Shown: positions 38,227-46,289 of the stretch, in pieces
How the letters are laid out: each line of letters opens with the position of its first letter
Numbering within the stretch: the stretch's first letter is position 1
Assembly: GCF_000969835.1 (NCBI RefSeq)
Contig: NZ_KQ033913.1
Span: 1,765,144 to 1,829,143, forward strand
DNA: 64,000 nt
Origin: Parabacteroides goldsteinii DSM 19448 = WAL 12034
GTDB lineage: Bacteria; Bacteroidota; Bacteroidia; Bacteroidales; Tannerellaceae
Direction of reading: 5' to 3'
The notes under the pieces: model-generated
Told to the model about the DNA's origin: nothing
What the model saw: only the letters and a program-made list of their open reading frames with translations
The model's database searches: none
Position numbers and translations under genes: made by a program

Positions 38227-39351
38227 ATGGGATACACAGAATTCATATTGACAATAAATTCCTCTTGCATTACCATACTGATCATATTGGCAATAATTTT
38301 GTTGGTTGCCACCCGCTTCCGGGGAGAGAACGGATACGCGGCAGCCATTATCGTACTTCCAAACGTTCCGGTCTACATTTATAATATGAGCCGTATGCTG
38401 GGTTGGCACGAGATCACCCTGTTCATGTTTCCCATCAGTTACTCTGTCAATACAATGTTGATGCCTCTACTGTGGCTTTTCACTCTCAGAAATTTCGATA
38501 CGGACTTTCGCTTCAGACCGATACAACTGCTACACTTCATTCCTGCAGCCGTTTCCGTTATCATCGTACTTTCGCTGTCTACACAAGAACGGATGGATAA
38601 TATTATATATGAAATGAGCGGCGACGATATGTGGGTCGGCGATCTCAATACGCTTATCATATTATTCCAGATGTTCCTTTATTTTGCAGCCATTTTCCGT
38701 TATCTTCATAAAAAGAGACACTATATCAAAGAAAACTGGTCTGATGCGGAATACCTGCAAAAAGAGTGGATACCGAAACTGATGTACCTGTTTGCCGCCC
38801 TGTTTGTTATCGTCATGACCTGCTACGTGATATGGCCCCGGACGGACGCCTGGCTGATACAAATACTGAATGTTATAGCTATGAGCTATTTGACATACAA
38901 CTCTATAGCACATCCGGCCGTACTTTCCACAACCGAAGAAGTGTCGGCCACAGAAAACAACAGTGAGAATACCCCCTCTCCCATATTGGATGAAATACAA
39001 ATGCAGGAAATCTGCAAACGGGTAACCGAGTACCTGGAAACCTCTCAAGCATTTCTCCGGAACGACCTCTCACTGGCAATGCTTTCCAAAGAAACCGGTA
39101 TCCCGCAAAAGATGCTTTCACGTGCCGTCAACAGCTATATGAAATGCAACTTCTTTGAGCTTATAAACGCGATGCGCGTGGAAAAAGCCAGGCAGCTATT
39201 ACTTTCACCCGAAACTTCCGGTTATACGATAGACAGCATTTACGAAGAATGCGGCTTCCGTTCCCGTTCGACATTCTTTCTTGCCTTTAAGAAAGCGGAA
39301 GGGAAATCTCCCGCCCAATGGCTCAAATCGCAGAAAAACGAAACTTTTTAG
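38227..39351 (+). CDS. membrane-bound AraC-family regulator
   Basis: A 374-residue protein with about seven N-terminal membrane segments (residues about 8-235) and a C-terminal AraC-type double helix-turn-helix (about 262-370: LSLAMLSKETGIPQKMLSRAVN and the second helix ECGFRSRSTFFLAFKKAEGKSP). It is probably a membrane-anchored transcription factor sensing an envelope signal. A related DNA-binding domain is encoded at 40539-41030, and candidate palindromic operator sites lie just after each regulator's neighbourhood. Confidence 0.85.
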   Translation: MGYTEFILTINSSCITILIILAIILLVATRFRGENGYAAAIIVLPNVPVYIYNMSRMLGWHEITLFMFPISYSVNTMLMPLLWLFTLRNFDTDFRFRPIQLLHFIPAAVSVIIVLSLSTQERMDNIIYEMSGDDMWVGDLNTLIILFQMFLYFAAIFRYLHKKRHYIKENWSDAEYLQKEWIPKLMYLFAALFVIVMTCYVIWPRTDAWLIQILNVIAMSYLTYNSIAHPAVLSTTEEVSATENNSENTPSPILDEIQMQEICKRVTEYLETSQAFLRNDLSLAMLSKETGIPQKMLSRAVNSYMKCNFFELINAMRVEKARQLLLSPETSGYTIDSIYEECGFRSRSTFFLAFKKAEGKSPAQWLKSQKNETF

Positions 39352-39354
39352 TCC

Positions 39355-39369
39355 GAATGCAGTGCATTC
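39355..39369. promoter_or_regulatory. candidate operator, GAATGCA inverted repeat
   Basis: GAATGCA-G-TGCATTC, a perfect seven-base inverted repeat, lies directly after the stop of the membrane AraC-type gene and 130 bases before the outer-membrane barrel gene. The same word recurs at 40443-40452 and 40473-40479 before the second AraC-type gene. Confidence 0.45.
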
Positions 39370-39498
39370 AAATTAACCCGGGCTCCGATTATTAGGAGCT
39401 CTCGTTCTTTTATGTTCTCTTTGTGCTCATAATTATCGAGTTAAAAACAGCGGAACCGAAAAGCTTACGAGTAGGATAAACTTCTAATTTCTTCCATT

Positions 39499-40020
39499 AT
39501 GAAAAGGACTATTTCAAGAAAAGTTTTGTTTTTGATGCTAACTCTTTTTACAGCATTTGCCATTCAGGCACAGGAAAAAGGAGATATGGCAGCAGGTCTT
39601 AACCTGTCTTACGGCACAAAAAGCGGTTACAGCAATTTTGGGGTCGGAGCCAAGTTTCAGTACAGTTTTACCGATGCTCTCCGTATCGAGCCGTCAGCTA
39701 CCTATTTCTTCAAAAAAGATTATGTAAGCATGTGGGATATCAATGTAAACCTGCATTATTTATTCCATGTAGCCGACAAGTTCGCATTCTATCCCCTGGC
39801 AGGCGTTTCACTGCTCGGAGCCAAAGCAGATCTGGGTGACAGTCTGAAAGAATACGGCGTGAAAGCCAGTGCTTCCGAAACCAAATTCGGAGCCAACCTG
39901 GGAGCCGGTGCGCAATATTGGCTGACAGATAATTTCGCCCTGGCTTTCGAAATTAAATACCAATTAGTCAGCGACTACGACCGTCCGGTGTTCACGCTCG
40001 GAGCAGCATACAAATTCTGA
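39499..40020 (+). CDS. outer-membrane beta-barrel protein, porin family
   Basis: A 173-residue protein with a signal peptide (MKRTISRKVLFLMLTLFTAFAIQA, cut before QEKG) and an alternating-strand barrel: GLNLSYGTKSGYSNFGVG, YSFTDALRIEPSATYFF, and ending FTLGAAYKF with a C-terminal phenylalanine. It belongs to the OmpX/OmpA-like small barrels. It lies between two AraC-type regulator genes, which makes it a plausible target of one of them. Confidence 0.85.
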   Translation: MKRTISRKVLFLMLTLFTAFAIQAQEKGDMAAGLNLSYGTKSGYSNFGVGAKFQYSFTDALRIEPSATYFFKKDYVSMWDINVNLHYLFHVADKFAFYPLAGVSLLGAKADLGDSLKEYGVKASASETKFGANLGAGAQYWLTDNFALAFEIKYQLVSDYDRPVFTLGAAYKF

Positions 40021-40100
40021 GCAAAGTACTGTTAATAAACAAAAAAGAGCAACAGTCCGAAAAAGAGTACGCGAATACTTCCAAAGTCCGAAATTCTTGT

Positions 40101-40108
40101 TATATTTG
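40101..40108 (+). promoter_or_regulatory. -7 promoter element for a candidate non-coding RNA
   Basis: TATATTTG fits TAnnTTTG. Transcription would begin near 40114, where a self-complementary RNA begins and no open frame follows. Confidence 0.5.
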
Positions 40109-40113
40109 TGACG

Positions 40114-40375
40114 TTGCCGTCAGGTAACAGACATTTTAGACACATGGAAAGTGTTTAGCTTTGTTCTCAGAGATAAAATCTGGTAAATTTTTCGCAGGAG
40201 AATGATAAGCTGTACTCTTCACGTCATTGTTATATACATACGAGTATATGTCAAAGGGCGTGGGCTGTTGCTTATTTTACTGCACGGGTTTACCAGAGCC
40301 TATCTCTTAAAATAAGTCAAGAGTCTCACGCTTTCCTTATAATATAAATAGCCGTACTCCGGGACTAAACGGCAA
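40114..40375 (+). ncRNA. candidate structured non-coding RNA of about 260 nt
   Basis: This stretch has no credible reading frame but has a promoter in front and long-range pairing. TTGCCGT at 40114-40120 can pair with ACGGCAA at 40369-40375 to close the molecule. Inside, a long arm pairs CGTG...CTTATTTTA (from about 40259) with TAAAATAAG...CACG (to about 40330). ACAC/GTGT also forms a local hairpin near 40140. The rod-like form is compatible with a 6S-like RNA, but no sequence signature of a known RNA family was recognised. Only the 3' end estimate from pairing supports the right boundary. Confidence 0.4.
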
Positions 40376-40442
40376 GAACCTGTCAATGCACATGAAAAAA
40401 ACAGAAACTCTCTATCCATTCCCGGCATCATTTATTCGTCCT

Positions 40443-40479
40443 GAATGCATTCTTTTAGTCAGAAACTAGTCTGAATGCA
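40443..40479. promoter_or_regulatory. candidate operator cluster, GAATGCA words
   Basis: GAATGCATTC (palindrome, 40443-40452) and GAATGCA (40473-40479) lie 60-95 bases before the second AraC-type gene. They repeat the inverted repeat at 39355-39369. Confidence 0.4.
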
Positions 40480-40538
40480 AGGAATTCGGATTTATCCGAA
40501 CGTTTATTTCTAGGTTACCCGGGGATTTTATCGTCCAT

Positions 40539-41030
40539 TTGCAGCAAGCAAAGTTTATCGCACCATCAAATCGCAATGTTATGGTAACCAAAGACAGTCA
40601 GAAAGAAAATCATCCTTCCGGTGAGAACCTCCGGCTCCAACTGCCGTCCGATCAGATGGCTGAATATTGCCGACGGGTGGTCAGCCACCTGGAAGAAGAA
40701 AAACGATATCTCAATCCGAACTACTCGTTATGGGATTTATCGCGCGAGACTGGTATTCCTGTCAAAATGATATCCAAATCTATCAATAAATATATGAAGC
40801 GGAACTTTTACGACTTGATTAACCGGATGCGGATAGAAGAAGCCAAAGCCATACTCAGAGAAATGGCTGTAACAAACAGTAAAGCGATGATCGAAGAGGT
40901 AGGGACACAATGCGGATTTCATTCCCGTTCCGTTTTCTTCTCTCGGTTCAACGAATATGAAAGAATGAGCCCGAAGAAGTACATGAATTTGTACGAGAAA
41001 CCTTCTCACAAGCCTGGCAGCGGCAAATAA
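40539..41030 (+). CDS. AraC-type DNA-binding domain protein without sensor
   Basis: A 163-residue protein that consists almost entirely of an AraC double helix-turn-helix (LWDLSRETGIPVKMISKSINKYM and CGFHSRSVFFSRFNEYERMSPKKY). It resembles the C-terminal half of the membrane regulator at 38227, including the YMKxNFF/YDLIN segment, so the two are paralogues. It lacks the membrane sensor. The start could also be the ATG at 40581. It may act as an unlinked effector or respond to a cytoplasmic signal. Confidence 0.75.
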   Translation: MQQAKFIAPSNRNVMVTKDSQKENHPSGENLRLQLPSDQMAEYCRRVVSHLEEEKRYLNPNYSLWDLSRETGIPVKMISKSINKYMKRNFYDLINRMRIEEAKAILREMAVTNSKAMIEEVGTQCGFHSRSVFFSRFNEYERMSPKKYMNLYEKPSHKPGSGK

Positions 41031-41065
41031 ATAACATCAAACTATAATTTATAAATCAAAGAAAA

Positions 41066-42334
41066 ATGAAAAAGCTAGTATTAATTCTATCCGCCTTATT
41101 GTTCCTGATCGGGACAACGGACGTACAAGCCCAATGGGGAAAGAAGCTCCTTAAAAAAGCAGGTGAAAGTGCCAAGCGAGCAACAGAACGTAATGTCGAA
41201 AAGAAAATAGACAAAGCAGTGGACAAAACTTTCGATAGCGCCGAAGATGCGGTGACGGGGAAAGGGAATGATAAGAAAGACAACACCGCCACCGATGTCG
41301 ATGATAATACGGATGCCGACGGGCAGGATGTGGAGCAGGATGGAGGGCAGCAGAAAGGGCAATCGCTTGAAATGACGTATGCCAAAAGCGACTTCGTGCC
41401 GGGGGATGAGATTATTTTCGAAGACCTCGTTGACAACGAACAACTCGGTGAGTTCCCCTCCAAGTGGGATTTGTTGGGAGGAAATTGTGAAATCGCGACT
41501 GTCGGTGGAGTGAAAGTCATTTCTTTTGACAGGTCAACTTCCATAACTCCTCTAATGAAGGATGCGAAGAACTATCTTACCGAGTCTCATACCGTAGAGT
41601 TTGATTTTTATGTACCCGAAAAGGGCGGCGGTTGGTGGAAATTTGCCTTCAGAAAACCGTCGAGCAATGATTTTATTTCGCATGCCGAGTGGTATGTCCA
41701 GGCATCCAATGAGCGTGTGATAGAGGCCGACTGGGTAACGCCATCGAAAGAAAGTCGCACCTCAAACATCAAAATTGATTTGTCGGCCGTGGGTTGGCAC
41801 AAATGCCAGATGTCGTTCAACAAACGTGCTTGGAAAGTGTATATCGATGGCGTGAGAGTGACAAACGCTCCTAACGTTGTTCAACCCGGATGGTTTTACA
41901 TAGAGGCTGTGACGAGCGAATCCATGGGCAAATATTTTCTCAAGAACGTCCGCATCGCCAAAGGCGCCGTCCCCTTGTACGACCGCATGATGTCTGACGG
42001 TAAATTCATCACCTACGGTATCACCTTCGATGTCGGCAAATCGACCATCAAACCGGAGAGTATGGGTGAAATCAACCGTATCGTCACCTTGATGAAAGAA
42101 AACCCCGATCTCAAATTCTCCGTCGAAGGCCATACCGACAGCACTGGCAACGAGGCTTCCAACCAGACACTGAGTGAAGCCCGCTCGAAAGCCATCGTCG
42201 ACAAACTGATCGAACTGGGCATCGCCACCGACCGCCTCACCGCTTCCGGCAAAGGACAATCCTCTCCCATCGCCGATAACGGAACCGACGAAGGCCGTGC
42301 CAAAAACCGACGGGTTGAATTTGTCAAGCTGTGA
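41066..42334 (+). CDS. OmpA-family protein with LamG-like middle domain
   Basis: A 422-residue exported protein. The signal peptide (residues 1-22) is followed by a lysine-rich helix (KKLLKKAGESAKRATERNVEKK), an acidic linker, a concanavalin/LamG-like beta domain (about 105-295), and a C-terminal OmpA peptidoglycan-binding domain (about 300-422; VEGHTDSTGNEASNQTLSEARSKAI and AKNRRVEFVKL). It probably bridges the outer membrane or surface glycan to peptidoglycan. A similar lysine-rich segment after the signal peptide occurs in the protein at 43915. Confidence 0.88.
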   Translation: MKKLVLILSALLFLIGTTDVQAQWGKKLLKKAGESAKRATERNVEKKIDKAVDKTFDSAEDAVTGKGNDKKDNTATDVDDNTDADGQDVEQDGGQQKGQSLEMTYAKSDFVPGDEIIFEDLVDNEQLGEFPSKWDLLGGNCEIATVGGVKVISFDRSTSITPLMKDAKNYLTESHTVEFDFYVPEKGGGWWKFAFRKPSSNDFISHAEWYVQASNERVIEADWVTPSKESRTSNIKIDLSAVGWHKCQMSFNKRAWKVYIDGVRVTNAPNVVQPGWFYIEAVTSESMGKYFLKNVRIAKGAVPLYDRMMSDGKFITYGITFDVGKSTIKPESMGEINRIVTLMKENPDLKFSVEGHTDSTGNEASNQTLSEARSKAIVDKLIELGIATDRLTASGKGQSSPIADNGTDEGRAKNRRVEFVKL

Positions 42335-42336
42335 GA

Positions 42337-42437
42337 GCAGAGCCAAGCTTGCTTGAGCTATGCCGAGCAGCGCCGACAAATGGGCGGAGCCAATTTGTGA
42401 AGCAGTAAGTAAACGCAGAGCCAAACTTGTTTGGACT
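42337..42437. repeat. paired GCAGAGCCAA...short repeats
   Basis: Two imperfect copies of a 23-base unit beginning GCAGAGCCAA (42337-42359 and 42415-42437), each able to fold back on itself (for example CCAAACTTGTTTGG), separated by GC-rich TGCCGAGCAGCGCCGAC-type sequence. I recall similar intergenic sequence as common in Bacteroidales, but cannot count copies here. It probably also ends transcription of the OmpA-type gene. Confidence 0.5.
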
Positions 42438-42474
42438 CTACCATAACAACATACTAAAAAGCGCTCTTTGACGT

Positions 42475-42490
42475 ATTGGTTTACACGCTT
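42475..42490 (+). repeat. left 16-bp inverted repeat of the BRO cassette
   Basis: ATTGGTTTACACGCTT here is the exact reverse complement of AAGCGTGTAAACCAAT at 43831-43846. Both also have CTTTG within a few bases outside. The pair bounds the BRO-family gene and the following small gene. Confidence 0.7.
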
Positions 42491-42534
42491 AAAATAATTT
42501 CTTCGGAAACAAAAGGTTTTGAGAAGTATTTGCA

Positions 42535-42542
42535 TATCTTTG
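42535..42542 (+). promoter_or_regulatory. -7 promoter element of the BRO-family gene
   Basis: TATCTTTG fits TAnnTTTG, 24 bases before the ATG at 42567, and lies inside the inverted-repeat boundary. Confidence 0.6.
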
Positions 42543-42566
42543 CAAAGAACCAACAAACCATAAATT

Positions 42567-43418
42567 ATGACACAGCAAAATGCTATCAAAGTTTTTGAAG
42601 AGAAGAAAGTCCGCACATTATGGGATAGTGAAACCGAAGAATGGTACTTTTCTATTGTTGATGTGGTGGCTGTATTGACCGACAGTCCTAACCCCAGAAA
42701 ATACTGGAGTGTATTAAAAAACCGATTAAAAAAGGAAGGAAGTGAGTTGACTACAAATTGTAGTCAACTGAAAATGCTTTCCTCCGACGGCAAGTATTAC
42801 AAGACTGACGTTGCCACCACCGAGCAACTCTTCCGCCTGATCCAATCCATCCCTTCGCCCAAAGCCGAGCCGTTCAAACTCTGGATGGCACAGGTAGCGA
42901 AAGAACGTCTCGACCAGATGCAAGACCCGGAGTTATCCATCGAACAGGCCATGACCGACTACAAACGGCTAGGCTACTCCGATAACTGGATAAACCAACG
43001 TCTTAAAAGCATCGAAATCCGTAAAGACCTGACCGACGAATGGAAACGCCAGGGATTGGAGGAAGGCGTACAGTTTGCCACTCTAACAGATATTATCTAT
43101 AAGACGTGGGCAGGAAAAACAGCCAAAGAATACAAACAATTCAAGAGGCTGAAAAAAGAAAACCTGCGCGATAATATGACCAACAAAGAGTTAGTGTTAA
43201 ACATGCTTGCCGAACTCTCCACCAAGGAGATATCGGAAGTGACGGAAACAGAAACTTTCGACGATCATATGGAAGTAGCCCGCCGTGGAGCTAACGTCGC
43301 CAAAGAAGCCCGCATGAAACTGGAAGAAGAAACCGGCCGGCCGGTCGTAACCCCCATCAATGCAAAAGACTTTCTACAATTAGAACAGGATAAAGACGAT
43401 CCACAGATTGAAGTGTAG
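42567..43418 (+). CDS. BRO-family (Bro-N) protein
   Basis: A 283-residue protein with an N-terminal Bro-N domain (about residues 8-115: WYFSIVDVVAVLTDSPNPRKYWSVLKNRLKKEG, then TEQLFRLIQSIPSPKAEPFKLWMAQVAKER). Such proteins act as antirepressors or DNA-binding regulators in phages and are common as solitary genes in Bacteroidales. The C-terminal part contains two charged helical segments and no recognised domain. Residues around 61-69 are encoded by a perfect DNA palindrome (42745-42769). No other phage genes are nearby. Confidence 0.85.
   Translation: MTQQNAIKVFEEKKVRTLWDSETEEWYFSIVDVVAVLTDSPNPRKYWSVLKNRLKKEGSELTTNCSQLKMLSSDGKYYKTDVATTEQLFRLIQSIPSPKAEPFKLWMAQVAKERLDQMQDPELSIEQAMTDYKRLGYSDNWINQRLKSIEIRKDLTDEWKRQGLEEGVQFATLTDIIYKTWAGKTAKEYKQFKRLKKENLRDNMTNKELVLNMLAELSTKEISEVTETETFDDHMEVARRGANVAKEARMKLEEETGRPVVTPINAKDFLQLEQDKDDPQIEV
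42745..42769. repeat. perfect palindrome inside the BRO coding sequence
   Basis: Twelve-base arms AGTTGACTACAA and TTGTAGTCAACT around one base. It encodes LTTNCSQL in the gene's frame. A similar palindrome lies at 43776-43806. Confidence 0.75.
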
Positions 43419-43488
43419 GAATGCTCTGTAATACATTAGTGTACATGCTAAAGAATATGAACAATCAAAAAAGAAAGGAGATAATGAA

Positions 43489-43797
43489 ATGATTACCATC
43501 ACTTTCGACGAAAGCAACGAAATAGGGCGTATTCTGATGAATATTGTCCGTGTTCTTAAACAATCGGTTAAAAATCCCATGATACATATCAATTATGAAA
43601 ATGACGATATGACCGACGAAGAAATGTCACTCGAAGAAAAAGAAGAGATATTGAACGATATCCGAGAGGGACTACGGGAACTTAAACTCGTACGAGAAGG
43701 TAAGATTAAACCTCATACCGTTGAAGAACTTTTGCAGGAATTAGAGGATTGCCCACATGATATAAAAGAATATAATTCAACTGGTTACAATTTGTAA
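43489..43797 (+). CDS. small acidic protein, antitoxin-like C-terminus
   Basis: A 102-residue acidic protein not recognised as a named family. The C-terminal segment LVREGKIKPHTVEELLQELE resembles the tail of several Bacteroidetes antitoxins, but no toxin-like frame accompanies it. It lies 70 bases after the BRO-family gene inside the same pair of inverted repeats, and its stop codon falls within a perfect palindrome. It may be a lone antitoxin or a partner of the BRO protein. Confidence 0.5.
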   Translation: MITITFDESNEIGRILMNIVRVLKQSVKNPMIHINYENDDMTDEEMSLEEKEEILNDIREGLRELKLVREGKIKPHTVEELLQELEDCPHDIKEYNSTGYNL

Positions 43798-43806
43798 CCA
43801 GTTGAA
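43776..43806. repeat. perfect 31-bp palindrome over the stop codon
   Basis: Fifteen-base arms TTCAACTGGTTACAA and TTGTAACCAGTTGAA around one T. The TAA stop of the small gene (43795-43797) lies in the right arm. The core ACAATTTGT is like that of the palindrome inside the BRO gene. Confidence 0.8.
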
Positions 43807-43830
43807 TATAAAAAACACTTCCGTAACCAA

Positions 43831-43870
43831 AAGCGTGTAAACCAATCACAAAGTTTACACGCTTTTTTTG
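43831..43870 (+). terminator. terminator formed by the right BRO-cassette repeat
   Basis: AAGCGTGTAAAC (43831-43842) pairs with GTTTACACGCTT (43853-43864), followed by TTTTTG. The left arm extends to the 16-base AAGCGTGTAAACCAAT that is inverted at 42475-42490. Confidence 0.85.
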
Positions 43871-43914
43871 TGTGCATATATGAAAATAATGTAACACCAT
43901 AAAAACGGAACGAC

Positions 43915-45507
43915 ATGAAAAAGACCTTATTCCTACTAGCATTAGCCTGCTGCCTCCCCACCGCGGGACACAGCCAGGGCTTTATGAAAAAGCTGAAGCA
44001 GAAAGTGGAAAACGCTGTCGGCATCAGCGAAAGCACCGACATTGCGGAAGATCAGACGCAAGCCGACGACAATCACGACGGGAACAGCGATGGCAACAAA
44101 CCGATCCAACGCCCCACCCCGTCCGACAAACTGCAGAAACTCCGCACCGCTACCGCTACATGGGACGAAGCAGTCACCCCCAGCAAAGCCTCCTCCATCG
44201 AAGCCCTGCTGAAGGAACTTCCCCCGCTCCCATCGGTCGATGAAATGGCGAACCCCAATGCCGCCGCCCGCGAAACCTACTACCGGAAGATAGTAGCCGT
44301 TACGACGCGCGTCAGGGAACTCGACAAGCAATACACCTGCTCGAACGAAGAAATGATTGCCTTCCGCGAAAACATGTACGCCTCGACTGCCAAAAAACTC
44401 GGCATCACCGAAGCCGAACTGCGGGCCCTCGAAAACGACATGACCTCCGAAGCCGAAAAAGAACGCATCACCCAAAAGATCGTTAGCAACACCATCGGCG
44501 ACATGAGCAGCCTCGAAGCCATGGCCGTCGACATTGAAAAACGCGAAGCAGCCGCAGGTGGCGAGCTGAGCGACCAGGACCGGCTGGCCATCCTTGCCGA
44601 ACACGGCAACGCCATGGAAGACCTGGGCGCACTGATGGAAAAATCCTCCTCCCTTTCAAGCATACAATCCGGTAGCGGCGATGCCGAACTGGACCAACGC
44701 CTCGCCGAACTGATGCAAAAACAGATGGAGGGCCCTCCTAACCCGCTCATTAACTACAATAAAATACTCGGAAAAAATGCCGACATCATCAAAAGCCTCT
44801 ACGCCCGGCTCTGCAACACCGACGACCCGGCAGAGATCGAGCAGATCTACACCGAAGCCGACGAGCTGGCCAAACGCGCCCGCCGCGAAGCCGCCGTCAC
44901 CTGGCGCAAATACCTGGCAGAGCAGATCGAACTGAACAGGGGGCTCTACCCGCAGAGTATGTCCCTGCAGGCCGACATGGTGAAAGCCGGAATGATCCCC
45001 GCCTGTGCCGAGAAACGCGCCAGCCTCAATATCGTGACCATCTGCGCCAACCTGCTTGACCAGGCATACCGCGATTTTCCCGAACCGGAATTTTCGCCCG
45101 TCTGTAAAGAGACCATCATGAAATTCCCGAAGAGCGAACGGATGATGCGTGCCGAGAGCGGTTATGCCACCTCCGTCGACGGCTTCTTGAGCGGCAGTGT
45201 CATCTGGACAATCGACGAAGAGAACGGCACCGAGTACATCTACGAGAACGGCAAGAAACGCGAAATGGACACCAAAGGTCGGCAGGCCATCAAGCAACAG
45301 CAGCAAAAACGCGAAGACTACGACCCGCCTTACGGCACCTGGACTTCGCAAAGCGGCAAATGGACCGCCACCTACTCGCGCGACGGTGCCCTGACCCTGC
45401 ACGACGGCTCCACCTTCTATCCCTCGGCATTGAAGAAGGAAGGCAATCGGCTGATATGGGTAGAGGTATCCGGTGAAAACGTAGAGAAATGCGTCTACAA
45501 ATTATAA
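43915..45507 (+). CDS. large secreted protein of unknown function
   Basis: A 530-residue protein with a signal peptide (MKKTLFLLALACCLPTAGHS, cut before QGFM) and a long, mainly helical, charged body (repeated E/A/K-rich segments such as VEKIESTDIAEDQ-like acid stretches and LAILAEHGNAMEDLGALMEK). The last 70 residues switch to beta-rich sequence (YDPPYGTWTSQSGKWTATYSRDGALTLHDGSTFYPS), resembling a small C-terminal domain. It follows the BRO cassette and begins a long same-strand series. The GC-rich codon use differs from the AT-rich genes just before it. No named family recognised. Confidence 0.7.
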   Translation: MKKTLFLLALACCLPTAGHSQGFMKKLKQKVENAVGISESTDIAEDQTQADDNHDGNSDGNKPIQRPTPSDKLQKLRTATATWDEAVTPSKASSIEALLKELPPLPSVDEMANPNAAARETYYRKIVAVTTRVRELDKQYTCSNEEMIAFRENMYASTAKKLGITEAELRALENDMTSEAEKERITQKIVSNTIGDMSSLEAMAVDIEKREAAAGGELSDQDRLAILAEHGNAMEDLGALMEKSSSLSSIQSGSGDAELDQRLAELMQKQMEGPPNPLINYNKILGKNADIIKSLYARLCNTDDPAEIEQIYTEADELAKRARREAAVTWRKYLAEQIELNRGLYPQSMSLQADMVKAGMIPACAEKRASLNIVTICANLLDQAYRDFPEPEFSPVCKETIMKFPKSERMMRAESGYATSVDGFLSGSVIWTIDEENGTEYIYENGKKREMDTKGRQAIKQQQQKREDYDPPYGTWTSQSGKWTATYSRDGALTLHDGSTFYPSALKKEGNRLIWVEVSGENVEKCVYKL

Positions 45508-46211
45508 AGATATTCCTCGTGCCGGCCCTCGCCTTCGCCCTTTGCACGGCATCCGTGGCGCAGGATTATCAAGCGATCTTTGAAAAAGAATGGATAGAAG
45601 CAAAAAAATACACAACCAGGCAAAAGGAGATCTGGGAAGTTGTTTTTTCAGAGTTCGGCCTCCCTGTCGAACTGGCGGCAGCAGTCGTTTTCCCCGAACT
45701 GCTCCGCTACTCCGCCTTGCAGAATCTAATGGAGACAGTAGCCATCAAAGCACTCTACCTGCAAGGCGGAACCCGCGGGGCCGATTTCTCCATCGGACGG
45801 TTCCAGATGAAACCCTCCTTTGCCGAAGCGTTGGAGCACGACTGGATGCAGATCCCGTTACGCCACGAATACGAAATCTATTTCGACCTGGCCGACAACG
45901 TCTACGCCCGCCGCGCCCGCATCCGCCGGTTGGATAACCCTGAATGGCAATGCATCTACCTCGCCCTTTTCCTGAAACTCCTTTACCGGCGTTTCCCCGA
46001 ATTGGCCGAAGAGACAGCAACCGGGCAAGTCCGTTTCTGCGCCACTGCCTATAACGGCTCTTTCCGCGACAGCTACGAAGAGATCCGCCGCCGGGCCGGT
46101 CGCCGCTTCTACCATACCGATTTCATGCCGACCGCCGCAACCGTCTATTATTCATATTCGGACATCGCGGTCAGCTACTATAAAAAAACAAACGGGGATA
46201 GATTCTGGTAG
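45489..46211 (+). CDS. secreted lysozyme-like protein (putative)
   Basis: A 240-residue protein with a signal peptide (residues 1-24, cut after SVA before QDYQ). The segment ELAAAVVFPELLRYSALQNL, with a buried Glu, followed by DFSIGRFQMKPSFAEALE, resembles the helix-Glu and FSxGxxQxxPS pattern of lytic transglycosylases and other lysozyme-fold proteins. It may cut peptidoglycan, but the fold is inferred from this pattern only. It overlaps the end of the previous gene by 19 bases and so is translationally coupled. Confidence 0.5.
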   Translation: MRLQIIKIFLVPALAFALCTASVAQDYQAIFEKEWIEAKKYTTRQKEIWEVVFSEFGLPVELAAAVVFPELLRYSALQNLMETVAIKALYLQGGTRGADFSIGRFQMKPSFAEALEHDWMQIPLRHEYEIYFDLADNVYARRARIRRLDNPEWQCIYLALFLKLLYRRFPELAEETATGQVRFCATAYNGSFRDSYEEIRRRAGRRFYHTDFMPTAATVYYSYSDIAVSYYKKTNGDRFW

Positions 46212-46289
46212 ACCCGTCGGTGACTTCGGAAACTCCGGAATGCAATTTCCGGGTTTCCGGGGAAACCGATTCCCCGAAAGGTAAAAAGT

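Noticed and set aside
40114..40375. tRNA, tmRNA, RNase P or SRP RNA
   Set aside because: None of the conserved sequence blocks of these RNAs was found; only a generic rod-like fold is supported.
42567..43797. Prophage on account of the BRO-family gene
   Set aside because: No integrase, structural, lysis or replication genes of phage type are found around it; solitary BRO genes are common in Bacteroidales.
44656..45402. Long leftward open frame (248 codons) opposite the 43915 gene
   Set aside because: Antisense shadow of a GC-rich coding sequence with no signal, start context or family resemblance.
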